Below are positions 9,227-16,828 of a DNA stretch of 64,000 nt, one piece after another; within the stretch, counting starts at the first letter, position 1; each line of letters begins with the position of its first letter. The translations under genes and the position numbers were made by a program. Source of the DNA: Ancylobacter vacuolatus. Its GTDB lineage: Bacteria > Pseudomonadota > Alphaproteobacteria > Rhizobiales > Xanthobacteraceae. The stretch lies in NCBI RefSeq assembly GCF_030813595.1, contig NZ_JAUSUH010000005.1, positions 281,047 to 345,046 of the forward strand. The letters run 5' to 3'. Under the pieces are notes generated by a model. That model did not search any database, had not been told where the DNA came from, and worked only from the letters and a program-made list of their open reading frames with translations.

Positions 9227-9581
9227 TCGGCGTGCGGCGGGCATTGACGCCGAATCCGGCGCGCCCGCCCCCGTCTTCGGGCGGTGAAGTCGCGCAATTT
9301 GTGACATCGAAAACACACATGCCGACGATCTGTGGCTGATCATGGCGAAATTGTTGCGCGTTTCGCGGTTCTATGGATGCGGTATTTCTAGCGCAGGTTC
9401 AGTGCTGCGAAGGCTTTGCGGGCCCTCAGACCTCATTCGGTGGAAGGTGCGGGCGGCAAATGCGGCGGTGTTGCCCCAATCCAGCCCTTGGCCTGCCCAT
9501 CTGGGCTTCTACTTCACACTCCGAGACGCAGGCCTTTCCTGGATGCCTTTCCTGGTGCCGGGATTCTTTCGGAGAATACCA
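9227..9581. other. Intergenic region between the two porin genes
   Basis: 355 bases with no credible ORF and lower GC than the flanking genes. It must hold the promoter of the second porin or a processing region; I see no strong hairpin, so read-through from copy 1 is possible. Confidence 0.4.
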
Positions 9582-10232
9582 ATGAAGAAGATCCTCTGCT
9601 CGGGCGTCGCCGCGGTCGCCCTTCTCGCCGCTGCCCCCGCCTTCGCGGCCGACCTGGCGCAGCAGCAGTCCTACCCCACCAAGGCCGCGCCGATGTATGT
9701 CGAGCCGGTGTTCACCTGGACGGGCTTCTATATCGGCGCCAATGCCGGCTATGCCTGGGGCCAGGGTGAGGGCGGCGCGGGCGTCGTCAATCTCGACCCG
9801 ACGGGCTTCCTCGGCGGTGGCCAGATCGGCGTCAACTACCAGTTCGACAACAACATCGTGCTGGGCGCCGAAGCCGACTTCCAGGGCTCGGACATCAAGG
9901 ACACCTATGCCGGTTATGAGTCCAAGATGGACTATTTCGGCACGGTCCGTGCCCGCCTCGGTTATGCCTTCGGCAATGTGATGCCCTATGTGACCGGCGG
10001 TCTCGCTTGGGGTCACACCGAGGTAAACGACAACCTGTTCGGCCTGTCCTCGGACAAGACCCAGGTGGGCTGGACGGTTGGCGGCGGCGTGGAATACGCC
10101 CTCACCAACAACTGGACCATCAAGGGCGAGTATCTCTACATGGATCTCGGCGAGGACTACTACGACAGCATCGGCTACAAGACCGGCCTGACGGCCAACA
10201 TTGTCCGCGCTGGCGTGAACTACAAGTTCTGA
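9582..10232 (+). CDS. Outer membrane beta-barrel porin, Omp25/RopB type (copy 2)
   Basis: Paralogue of the preceding protein, 216 residues. The signal peptide (MKKILCSGVAAVALLAAAPAFAA) is followed by the same pattern: VFTWTGFYIGANAGYAWG, MDYFGTVRARLGYAFG, IKGEYLYMDLGEDYY and terminal VNYKF. The start at 9582 follows GGAGAATACCA; the frame is open further upstream without family similarity. Next to it is a strong terminator, so the transcript ends here. Loops between strands differ most between the copies, as expected for surface-exposed regions. Confidence 0.9.
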   Translation: MKKILCSGVAAVALLAAAPAFAADLAQQQSYPTKAAPMYVEPVFTWTGFYIGANAGYAWGQGEGGAGVVNLDPTGFLGGGQIGVNYQFDNNIVLGAEADFQGSDIKDTYAGYESKMDYFGTVRARLGYAFGNVMPYVTGGLAWGHTEVNDNLFGLSSDKTQVGWTVGGGVEYALTNNWTIKGEYLYMDLGEDYYDSIGYKTGLTANIVRAGVNYKF

Positions 10233-10260
10233 CGCGAGCCTGACGGCTTCTCGACCACAA

Positions 10261-10292
10261 GGGCCCCGGATCGGCGATCCGGGGCCCTTTTT
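10261..10292 (+). terminator. Intrinsic terminator of the porin gene
   Basis: Perfect 12-bp stem (10261-10272 with 10276-10287), three-base loop GGC, followed directly by five Ts. Starts 28 bases after the porin stop. Confidence 0.9.
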
Positions 10293-10343
10293 GCGTTGCC
10301 GGGGTCGTCGGCGGGATGAGACCTGTGGTCTCAGACCTGTGCG

Positions 10344-10952
10344 TCAGACTTGCGGGGTCGTTGCCTCGAAAGCGGGCACACGCTCTGAAAAAGCGTCGAG
10401 CCAGGCGACCAGTGCCGGATGGCCGGCGCGCCAGGCGCCGGCAAAGCGCAGGTCGAGATAGCCGAGCGCGCAGGCCACCGCGATCTCGCCGACGTGGGCG
10501 GCGCCGCTGACCGGCAGGGTCTGCGGCGGCGCGGCTTCCAGCGCCGCCAGCCCGCGCGCCACCTTGCCCGCCTGATGGTCGAGCCAGCGGGCGCTGTGGG
10601 TTTCCGGTTCGCGGAACCGGCTCTCATACATCTGCAGCAGCGCCGCGTCGGCAATGCCGTCGCCGAGTGCCAGCATGGTCAGCGCCGCGATACGATCCTC
10701 GCCGCTGGCCGGGATCAGCACGCCGCCTCCCGCCGCCATGTCGAGATACTCGACGATGACGCGCGAATCATAGATCGCCGGCCCGTCGTCGCGCAGCAGC
10801 ACGGGGATCTTGCCGAGCGGATTCTGCTCCCGCAGCGAATCGGTGGGATCGGTGGTGTCGGCCGGCAGGACATCGAGATGGATGTCGCACAGAATGGCGC
10901 CGATCTTGACCTTACGCCCGAACGGGGACAGCGGGGAGGAACGAAGCTTCAT
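10344..10952 (-). CDS. Glutathione S-transferase family protein
   Basis: Soluble GST-fold protein of 202 residues. The N-terminal thioredoxin-like domain shows SSPLSPFGRKVKI (catalytic Ser/Thr region), the cis-Pro motif NPLGKIPVLL and the gamma-Glu-binding YDSRVIVEYLD. The C-terminal helical domain carries AHVGEIAVACALGYLDLR. I chose the ATG at 10952 rather than a GTG four codons upstream; neither has a strong ribosome site. Substrate unknown. Confidence 0.85.
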   Translation of the reverse strand: MKLRSSPLSPFGRKVKIGAILCDIHLDVLPADTTDPTDSLREQNPLGKIPVLLRDDGPAIYDSRVIVEYLDMAAGGGVLIPASGEDRIAALTMLALGDGIADAALLQMYESRFREPETHSARWLDHQAGKVARGLAALEAAPPQTLPVSGAAHVGEIAVACALGYLDLRFAGAWRAGHPALVAWLDAFSERVPAFEATTPQV

Positions 10953-11051
10953 CGGGTTCGACACCTGTTGGGGGCCAGCCGCCCCCTGCCGGATGCCCGG
11001 CGGCGCCTGCGCCCGGCCGCGGCGGAGCCGCAGCTTCGGCCGGCAGGCTTA

Positions 11052-11267
11052 TCAGTCGGCCGGCTGCAGGTCGATCGCCTTCGGGCCCTTGCCGCGCTTG
11101 TCCGGCTCGATCTCGAAGCTCACGCGCTGCCCCTCCATCAGCGTGCCCAGCCCGGAGCGGGTGACGGCCGAGACATGCACGAACACGTCGCGCCCGCCAT
11201 CGTCCGGTCGGATGAAGCCATAGCCCTTTTCGGTGTTGAAGAATTTGACGGTGCCCATCGTCGCCAT
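11052..11267 (-). CDS. Cold-shock domain protein
   Basis: Single cold-shock domain of 71 residues, a five-strand OB fold binding single-stranded RNA or DNA. RNP1 is KGYGFIRP and RNP2 is [15 protein letters not shown] lies seven bases before the ATG. The C-terminus ([13 protein letters not shown]) matches alphaproteobacterial Csp proteins. Transcribed alone; whether it is cold-induced cannot be seen. Confidence 0.92.
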   Translation of the reverse strand: MATMGTVKFFNTEKGYGFIRPDDGGRDVFVHVSAVTRSGLGTLMEGQRVSFEIEPDKRGKGPKAIDLQPAD

Positions 11268-11381
11268 GCGCCTGCTCCTGACCCTCGGATGGCCGCACCC
11301 ATCCGCCGCTTGACTCTACCCGGGCAGGGTGAAGCAAGACCGATGCCGATTGATGACGCGGGGGAGGTGCGGCGGGCGGGG

Positions 11382-12257
11382 TCAGCGTTCCGGCGTCAGC
11401 CAGCCGAGGCGCACGCGCCCTGTGCCGTCGGTGGCGAGCACCGGCGCGAGGGCGCCCAGCACCGTGCGCAGTTCCTCGGCGAGGGTGAAGGGCGGGTTGA
11501 CCACGATCAGGCCGCAGCCGGTCATCGTGTCCGCCTGCCGCACGCTGCGCAGGTCGAACTGAATGTTCAGCGTCTTGGGGATTCCCGCGCGTTCAATCTC
11601 GCGGCGGAAGCCGTCCACCGCGCGCACATCCTTGATTGGGTACCAGAGCAGGTAGATGCCGCCGGACCAGCGCCGGTGCGCCTCGGCGAGGCCATGGGCG
11701 AGGCGGTGGAACTCGCCCTGTTCCTCGAAAGGCGGGTCGACCAGCACCACGCCGCGCCGCTCCTTGGGGGGCACATAGGCGCTGAGCGCCTGCCAGCCAT
11801 CGGTGGCCAGCACCTTGGCGCGGACATCATGGCCGATCGATTCCTCCAGCGCCGCCCGCACGCCCGGCTGGGTCTCGCATAGCAGCAGGCGGTCCTGGGC
11901 GCGGGTGAGCGCCTGGGCGATGAGTGGCGAGCCGGGATAGCGCGCGAGCGTCGCCGCCAGCGCGGCATCGTCCGCCGCCGGCGGGTTCACCGCCCGCACG
12001 GCGTCGAGCCAGGGAGCGAGCAGTTCGGCCACAGTGGGGGCGAACTGGGCGCGCAGCACGGCGCCAATGCCGCCCTCCCACTCGCCGGTGCGGCGGGCCT
12101 CGTCGCCCGTGAGGTCATAGAGCCCGGCGCCGGCATGGGTGTCGATGACGCGATAGGCGGCATCCTTGCGCCCGAGATAGGCAAGAATGCGCGCGAGCAC
12201 GACATGCTTGACGACATCGGCGAAATTGCCGGCATGGAAGGCGTGGCGGTAGTTCAT
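11382..12257 (-). CDS. rlmJ: 23S rRNA (adenine2030-N6)-methyltransferase RlmJ
   Basis: SAM-dependent methyltransferase of 291 residues. It begins with the family signature MNYRHAFHAGNFADVVKHVV, followed by the SAM loop IDTHAGAGLYDL and the catalytic DPPFEEQGEF, where N6-adenine methylases have D/N-P-P-F/Y. MTGCGLIVVNPPFTL near the C-terminus is also typical. Start chosen at 12257 because similarity starts exactly there. Eight bases separate it from the RNase T2 gene upstream. Confidence 0.92.
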   Translation of the reverse strand: MNYRHAFHAGNFADVVKHVVLARILAYLGRKDAAYRVIDTHAGAGLYDLTGDEARRTGEWEGGIGAVLRAQFAPTVAELLAPWLDAVRAVNPPAADDAALAATLARYPGSPLIAQALTRAQDRLLLCETQPGVRAALEESIGHDVRAKVLATDGWQALSAYVPPKERRGVVLVDPPFEEQGEFHRLAHGLAEAHRRWSGGIYLLWYPIKDVRAVDGFRREIERAGIPKTLNIQFDLRSVRQADTMTGCGLIVVNPPFTLAEELRTVLGALAPVLATDGTGRVRLGWLTPER

Positions 12258-12265
12258 CGCGTCCT

Positions 12266-12937
12266 CTATTTCGCGCCGGCGCTCTCGCGCAGCGGCGGCA
12301 TCACCACGCGGCCCGCCCGGCAGGCGCGGCGGTCCACCTCCTCGCAAGGGGTGAAGCCGAGCGCGCGGTCCATGCAGATACGGACCTCGGTCAGCCGGCG
12401 GCCATCGCAGGCGACGGCGATCATATCAGGCGCCAGCCCGGGATTGGCGGCGCGAAAGGCGTCCTCGACCTCGCCGGGCGACACCATGCGGTAGTCGTCC
12501 AGCCGGCGGAAGCCTTCCGGGATCGTCACCCGCTCATAGGCCCGGCGCACCTTCGCGAAATAGGCGGCGGCATCGGCGCCGTCGCAGGTGCCGTGCTTGC
12601 GCCACTGGTGCAGCACCAGCCGGCGGCTCGGCATGATATCGAGCATGCCGCGCAGCACCGGCTCGGGGACGAACGGGGCGGGGGCGACGCAGTTTTCCGG
12701 CCAGCCGCGCTTATGTTGCGGCCAGAGCCCGTGCGCGACGAAGGCGAAGGGACGTGTGCCCGCGCATTGCGCCGGCTCGGCGCGATCACCCATCGACTCG
12801 CAATAGGAGGGCGACCAGGACAGAGCGAGCACATAGTGGTCGAAGCGGCCCGGCTCGCCCTTCTGCTGGGCGAGCGCCATTGCCGGCCAGAGCAGCAGCG
12901 CGGCGAGGGCGAGCCCCGCCGTGCGCGCCTGCTTCAC
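12266..12937 (-). CDS. Secreted ribonuclease T2 family protein
   Basis: Exported endoribonuclease of about 223 residues. The signal segment (GLALAALLLWPAMALA) precedes both T2 active-site motifs, CAS1 FVAHGLWPQ and CAS2 HQWRKHGTC, each with its catalytic His. Several Cys residues (WSPSYCES, GWPENC, C-E-E-V) fit periplasmic disulfides. I choose a GTG at 12937 because it overlaps the stop of the upstream gene (GTGA); a TTG at 12955 would add six residues. The family cuts RNA nonspecifically through a 2',3'-cyclic phosphate, probably for periplasmic RNA scavenging. Confidence 0.88.
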   Translation of the reverse strand: MKQARTAGLALAALLLWPAMALAQQKGEPGRFDHYVLALSWSPSYCESMGDRAEPAQCAGTRPFAFVAHGLWPQHKRGWPENCVAPAPFVPEPVLRGMLDIMPSRRLVLHQWRKHGTCDGADAAAYFAKVRRAYERVTIPEGFRRLDDYRMVSPGEVEDAFRAANPGLAPDMIAVACDGRRLTEVRICMDRALGFTPCEEVDRRACRAGRVVMPPLRESAGAK

Positions 12938-13554
12938 GGACGGGCCATGCGGCAATTCGGGGCGTAGGTCCAGGAACGGTCGAAGCCCTCGACGCAGAAA
13001 TCGACGCCCCAGGAGGCGCCGAGGAAGCCGCCATCCTCGATGATCGAGTACCAGACGGTGTGATAGAGCGGGGCGCCATGGGCCTTGCCGACGACCTTCC
13101 CCACCGGCCTGCCGGTCGCCTGGCCCTCATAGGGGCTGCTGCCATAGGCACCGCTGCCATAGGCGCCCTCGGTCTGGAAGCTGGGCGTGCCCTCAATGCC
13201 GGAGACGATGACCTCGGCGCGGCAATAGCGGCGGGGCATGTATTCCTCGCCCCAGGGCCGGAACGCGACCTCGCGGACATGCTCGATGCGGTCGATGGTG
13301 AGCTTGGAATTCCAGAAGCGTGATTCGGTGGTGGAGAAATCCCGCTGGATCTTCGACAGCGCCGAGGGCGTGTCGCAGGCCGGCACGTTGCCGCTGTAAT
13401 TGGGGCCCGACATCCAGAAGTTCTTTTCGAAGAAATTGGCAGCCTGCGCGCCGCCGAGCGAGCCGGCCAGCATGCCAATGACGGCGAGGCCGGTGGCGGC
13501 CCGCGCCTTGGCCCGCTTCGCCCGCCCTGTCGCGCCCTTCATGTCGGCCAGCAT
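12934..13554 (-). CDS. Secreted protein of unknown function
   Basis: 206 residues with a basic N-terminus and signal-like segment (GLAVIGMLAGSLGGAQAA). I do not recognise the family. The mature part is rich in aromatic residues, has Cys in VPACDTP, RRYCRAE, DFCVEG and PNCRMA, and a Gly/Ser/Tyr stretch (GAYGSGAYGSSPYEG). The start follows AGGAGA. Its stop overlaps the RNase T2 start, so the two are probably co-translated and may act together in the periplasm. Confidence 0.75.
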   Translation of the reverse strand: MLADMKGATGRAKRAKARAATGLAVIGMLAGSLGGAQAANFFEKNFWMSGPNYSGNVPACDTPSALSKIQRDFSTTESRFWNSKLTIDRIEHVREVAFRPWGEEYMPRRYCRAEVIVSGIEGTPSFQTEGAYGSGAYGSSPYEGQATGRPVGKVVGKAHGAPLYHTVWYSIIEDGGFLGASWGVDFCVEGFDRSWTYAPNCRMARP

Positions 13555-13650
13555 CGCACATCTCCTGCATCATCTGCGGCGAAGATGCGTCGCGCCTGCC
13601 GCGCGGTCAATGACGGCAAGGCCACACCCGGCCGGATTCGGGCACCGTTC

Positions 13651-14004
13651 TCAGATGAGGCGGATGACATAGTGCTTGCGGGTGGTCTCGATGACTTCCC
13701 ACACGCCCTTGAAGCCTGGCCGCAGGGCGAAGCTGTCACCGGCCTTCACCGTCACCGGTGCCTCGCCATCCTCGTGCAGGACGGAGACGCCTTCGAGAAT
13801 CGAGCAGAATTCCCATTCCTCATAATCCACCCGCCAGGCGCCGGGCGAGGATTGCCAGATGCCGGCGAACAGGGCGCCGTCCGGCAGGGTCTCGATGTTC
13901 CAGGTGAGGTGGCGGGGGTCGCCGGCGACAAGGCGCTCGGCCGGCGGCGCGGTTTCCTCCGGTTCGCCAAGAGTGGCCGGATCGAAGGAAAGCAGGAACG
14001 ACAT
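13651..14004 (-). CDS. Small cupin-domain protein
   Basis: Single cupin barrel of 117 residues. The two half-motifs are around WEFCSILEGVSVLHEDG and VKAGDSFALRPGFKGVWEV, resembling the DUF861/EutQ-like group. The classical metal-binding His residues are mostly absent, so it may not be a metalloenzyme. Start at 14004 has GCGAGG upstream and coincides with the beginning of similarity; the upstream frame is not supported. Confidence 0.75.
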   Translation of the reverse strand: MSFLLSFDPATLGEPEETAPPAERLVAGDPRHLTWNIETLPDGALFAGIWQSSPGAWRVDYEEWEFCSILEGVSVLHEDGEAPVTVKAGDSFALRPGFKGVWEVIETTRKHYVIRLI

Positions 14005-14052
14005 GGAAAACCTCGCAGGCGGGGCAGGGCGGGAGCCGTCCGGCGGTTGGCC

Positions 14053-14096
14053 GGAAACAAGAGCGGCGCGGCCATCCTGAAGGATGAGCCGCGCCG
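14053..14096 (-). terminator. Probable intrinsic terminator after the NCS2 permease gene
   Basis: Long hairpin, stem 14064-14072 with 14088-14096 continued by CATCC/GGATG with one bulge and a TGAA loop. On the minus strand it is followed by CTCTTGTTTCC. It lies between the permease stop and the cupin start. Confidence 0.6.
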
Positions 14097-14137
14097 TCTC
14101 AAGCTGCTTCGACACCCCCCAGCATCGAAGCAAAAAC

Positions 14138-15754
14138 TCATTCCGCCGGTGCCGGCTGCGGCCCGTCCGCGCTCGCCGCGGCGGGCGATTCCTCTCGAGC
14201 GGTGTATTTCGCGCAGCCGAAGAGGAAGCCGGCTACCAGAAGGTAAGCAAATGCTACCGTCGGTGTCACGCCAATTCCGACGCTTTCCCCGTGCATGAAG
14301 CCGAAAAAGGTGAGCACCGCGCCGGCAAGGGCGAAGGCGGCGGCGTTGACGAACTGCCGTTCGACCACGAAGACGCCGATGGCACCGAGCACCAGCCCCA
14401 CCAGGATGGCGCCGCCGCCCATCACTTCCAGCCCGTGATAGAGCACGCCGACCGCGCCCAGCTTCTCCAGTCCGAGCGCGGCGGCCGAGGTGCCGGCGAC
14501 GGCCAGCGAATTGTCGATCAGCAGCTTGGCCCAGGCGGCCAGATGCGGGGTGAGCGCCAGCACCACGGCCGGCGCGTGCTTGGAGGGCGTGGTCTGGAAC
14601 GCCTGCGCCCCGATCAGCATGCCGATGTACAGAAGGATCGGCGAGATGGCGACGACCGGGATCAGCGCCAGCAGCAGCGCGATGATGCCGAACCAGGACA
14701 GGACGATGACCATCAGCCCGGTCGCGGCGGAATAGCCGATGCGCCCGCCCATCGATTTCCAGCCGGGATGGCCGATATAGACGGCGTTGATGAAGGGGTT
14801 GCCCATCAGGCAGCCGATGAGGCTCACCACGCCGTCGGCGGTGAGCACGCGGGTGGTGGGGTAATGGTCGCCCGCCGCCTCGGCGCTCTCCACATTGTCC
14901 ATCGCCTCGACGAGATCATAGATGCCGAAGGGAATGGCGGTGACGAGGATGATGCCGAGATAGTCGAAGCCGTGGAATACATGGTCGAAGGCCGGCAGCG
15001 GCACGGAGAAGCCGAAAGTGGTGAAGGCGGCGCCGACATTGTCGAGGCTCATGCCGCCATAGTTCAGCCCGAACAGGTTCGAGCCCCAGGCGATGATCAT
15101 GCCGACCGCGATGGCGATGAGGCCGGCGGGAATGCCACGCGGGTATTTCACCCCGCCGAACCAGCTGACCATGATGATGGCGAAGCAGGTGAGGCCGATC
15201 ACCGGGGTGGCGAAGATCTCGAAGGCCGGGCGCATGGAGATGAAGGCGATGGACACGCCCGCCAGCGTGCCGAGCAGCGCGGCGCGCGGGGTGATCCTGC
15301 GGATATAGGGCGCGACGAAGCCGCCGATCATCAGGATGAAGCTCTGGAAGAACACCCAGACAAGGCCGGCCTCCCAGCCCTGTACGGGATCGCCGGTGGC
15401 GGCGCCGATCGGCAGCATGATGACGAAGGTGACGACGAACATGTGCGGGACGGAGATGCCCGAGGGCAGGGCGCAGACATCGTCGCGGCCGGTCTTCTTC
15501 GCCAGCTGGTAGCCGAGAAAGGCGTAATAGACGGTGGAGAGAAACATCATCAGCCCCACCGCCGGTAGGATGCGGCCGAAGACGATCTCGGGCGGCATTT
15601 TCAGCACGAATTGCAGCAGGCCGGTCAGCACCAGCATGTTGACCAGTATGTTGGTGCCGAAGCCGAACAGGGCATTCCAGTCGCCGCGCGTCCAAAGGGT
15701 CGGGCGCATGCCGGTGCGGGCGGGCGAGATCGGGGTCATTTCAGTCGCGGACAT
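14138..15754 (-). CDS. NCS2-family (AzgA-like) nucleobase or related permease
   Basis: Polytopic inner-membrane transporter, 538 residues, about 12-14 hydrophobic segments. It has the NCS2 discontinuous-helix features: ALPSGISVPH, VEAMDNVESAEAAGDHYPT and GCLMGNPFINAVYIGHPGW. The closest recognisable group is the xanthine/uracil permease superfamily, AzgA-like branch. It lies 75 bases after a cysteine-hydrolase gene on the same strand, which suggests uptake of the substrate that enzyme degrades (a ureide, biuret or pyrimidine product). Substrate not provable from sequence. Confidence 0.85.
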   Translation of the reverse strand: MSATEMTPISPARTGMRPTLWTRGDWNALFGFGTNILVNMLVLTGLLQFVLKMPPEIVFGRILPAVGLMMFLSTVYYAFLGYQLAKKTGRDDVCALPSGISVPHMFVVTFVIMLPIGAATGDPVQGWEAGLVWVFFQSFILMIGGFVAPYIRRITPRAALLGTLAGVSIAFISMRPAFEIFATPVIGLTCFAIIMVSWFGGVKYPRGIPAGLIAIAVGMIIAWGSNLFGLNYGGMSLDNVGAAFTTFGFSVPLPAFDHVFHGFDYLGIILVTAIPFGIYDLVEAMDNVESAEAAGDHYPTTRVLTADGVVSLIGCLMGNPFINAVYIGHPGWKSMGGRIGYSAATGLMVIVLSWFGIIALLLALIPVVAISPILLYIGMLIGAQAFQTTPSKHAPAVVLALTPHLAAWAKLLIDNSLAVAGTSAAALGLEKLGAVGVLYHGLEVMGGGAILVGLVLGAIGVFVVERQFVNAAAFALAGAVLTFFGFMHGESVGIGVTPTVAFAYLLVAGFLFGCAKYTAREESPAAASADGPQPAPAE

Positions 15755-15829
15755 GCTCGGTATCCCTCAAGGGCGAATGACGGGACGCGGTGAAAGGCGG
15801 CGCCGGGCGCCGGACGCGGCAGGCGAAAA

Positions 15830-16549
15830 TCAGGCGGCGCTGGCAGGCGCGGCGTGGGTGGCGGTGCCGGCGAGTGCGGCGAGAAGGGCGGCGGAATCGG
15901 ATACCCAGCCGAAGATGCCGCCCTGCGCCTTGATCATCTCCAGGCCGACGCGATGGAATTCGGGGATGTAGGAGGCGCAGCAATCGGCCAGCGCCACGCA
16001 GCGATAGCCCCGATCATTGCCCTCGCGGATGGTGGTGTGGACGCAGACCTCGGTGGTGACGCCGGCGACCAGCAGCGTGTCGATGCCCCGGTTCTTCAGC
16101 ATCAATTCGAGGTCGGTCTGGTAGAAGGCGCCCTTGCCGGGCTTGTCGAGCACCGGCTCGCCGGGCGCGGGGGCTAGGGCAGCGATGATGTCGTGGCCGG
16201 GCTCGCCGCGAATGAGGATGCGGCCCATCGGCCCCGCGCAGCCGATCCGCGCGGTGGGTGCGCCGCGCTCGACCTTGGCCGGGGGCGCGTCCATCATGTC
16301 CGGGCGGTGGCCCTCGCGGGTGTGGATGACCATGAGCCCGGCGGCACGGGCGGCGGCGAGCACGGCCTGGCAGGGAGCGACAGCCGCCTGGAGCCGCGAG
16401 ACATCATTGCCCAGCGTCTCGCCGAAGCCCCCCGGCTCCAGGAAATCGCGCTGCATGTCGATAATGACCAGCGCGGCGCGGGCGGGCTGGAAGGCGAGGG
16501 GCGCGGGTTCGGCGGCGAGCAGGGGTGCGGGCAGTGCGGGCATGGGCAT
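15830..16549 (-). CDS. Isochorismatase-like cysteine amidohydrolase (biuret-hydrolase-like)
   Basis: Cytosolic hydrolase of 239 residues with the isochorismatase fold. The triad is visible: Asp in LVIIDMQRDF (about residue 31), Lys in DKPGKGAFYQT, and Cys in GVTTEVCVHTTIREGNDRG. The last motif is strongly shared with biuret amidohydrolases and related ureide hydrolases such as RutB. No allophanate hydrolase gene is nearby. It is first in a unit with the NCS2 permease, and an inverted repeat lies 41 bases upstream of the start. The C-terminus is Ala-rich. Confidence 0.82.
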   Translation of the reverse strand: MPMPALPAPLLAAEPAPLAFQPARAALVIIDMQRDFLEPGGFGETLGNDVSRLQAAVAPCQAVLAAARAAGLMVIHTREGHRPDMMDAPPAKVERGAPTARIGCAGPMGRILIRGEPGHDIIAALAPAPGEPVLDKPGKGAFYQTDLELMLKNRGIDTLLVAGVTTEVCVHTTIREGNDRGYRCVALADCCASYIPEFHRVGLEMIKAQGGIFGWVSDSAALLAALAGTATHAAPASAA

Positions 16550-16589
16550 CCACCATCTGGAGCGGGTCGTGTGGCCGGACTCGGCTGAT

Positions 16590-16611
16590 ATGCATACAAT
16601 GGTGTATGCAT
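16590..16611. promoter_or_regulatory. Inverted repeat, candidate operator of the amidohydrolase-permease unit
   Basis: ATGCATAC-N6-GTATGCAT, a perfect 8-bp dyad 41 bases before the amidohydrolase start codon. Its size and position fit a site for a GntR-family dimer, common regulators of such catabolic units; no regulator gene is adjacent, so this is inference. Confidence 0.5.
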
Positions 16612-16828
16612 CAGGTATGCCAATGACTTAAATTTGTGCAAAATTGAGCTAACCCGCTGATTTAGCGACATAAACGTTGCAGGGCGTGTCCGCGCCGTCA
16701 CGGCTTGCCTGCCTATCCGATCGCCAGCTGATGCCCTTACTGGCACTTGCCCTGCGCGTGAGGCCGCCAGCTGCACAAGCGGCGCGGACGGCCTTTGCGC
16801 CGACCGAATCTGACCCCATATTGCCGCC

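Noticed and set aside
16700..16828. LexA box for uvrB
   Set aside because: I searched for GTTC-N7-GTTC by eye and found no match.
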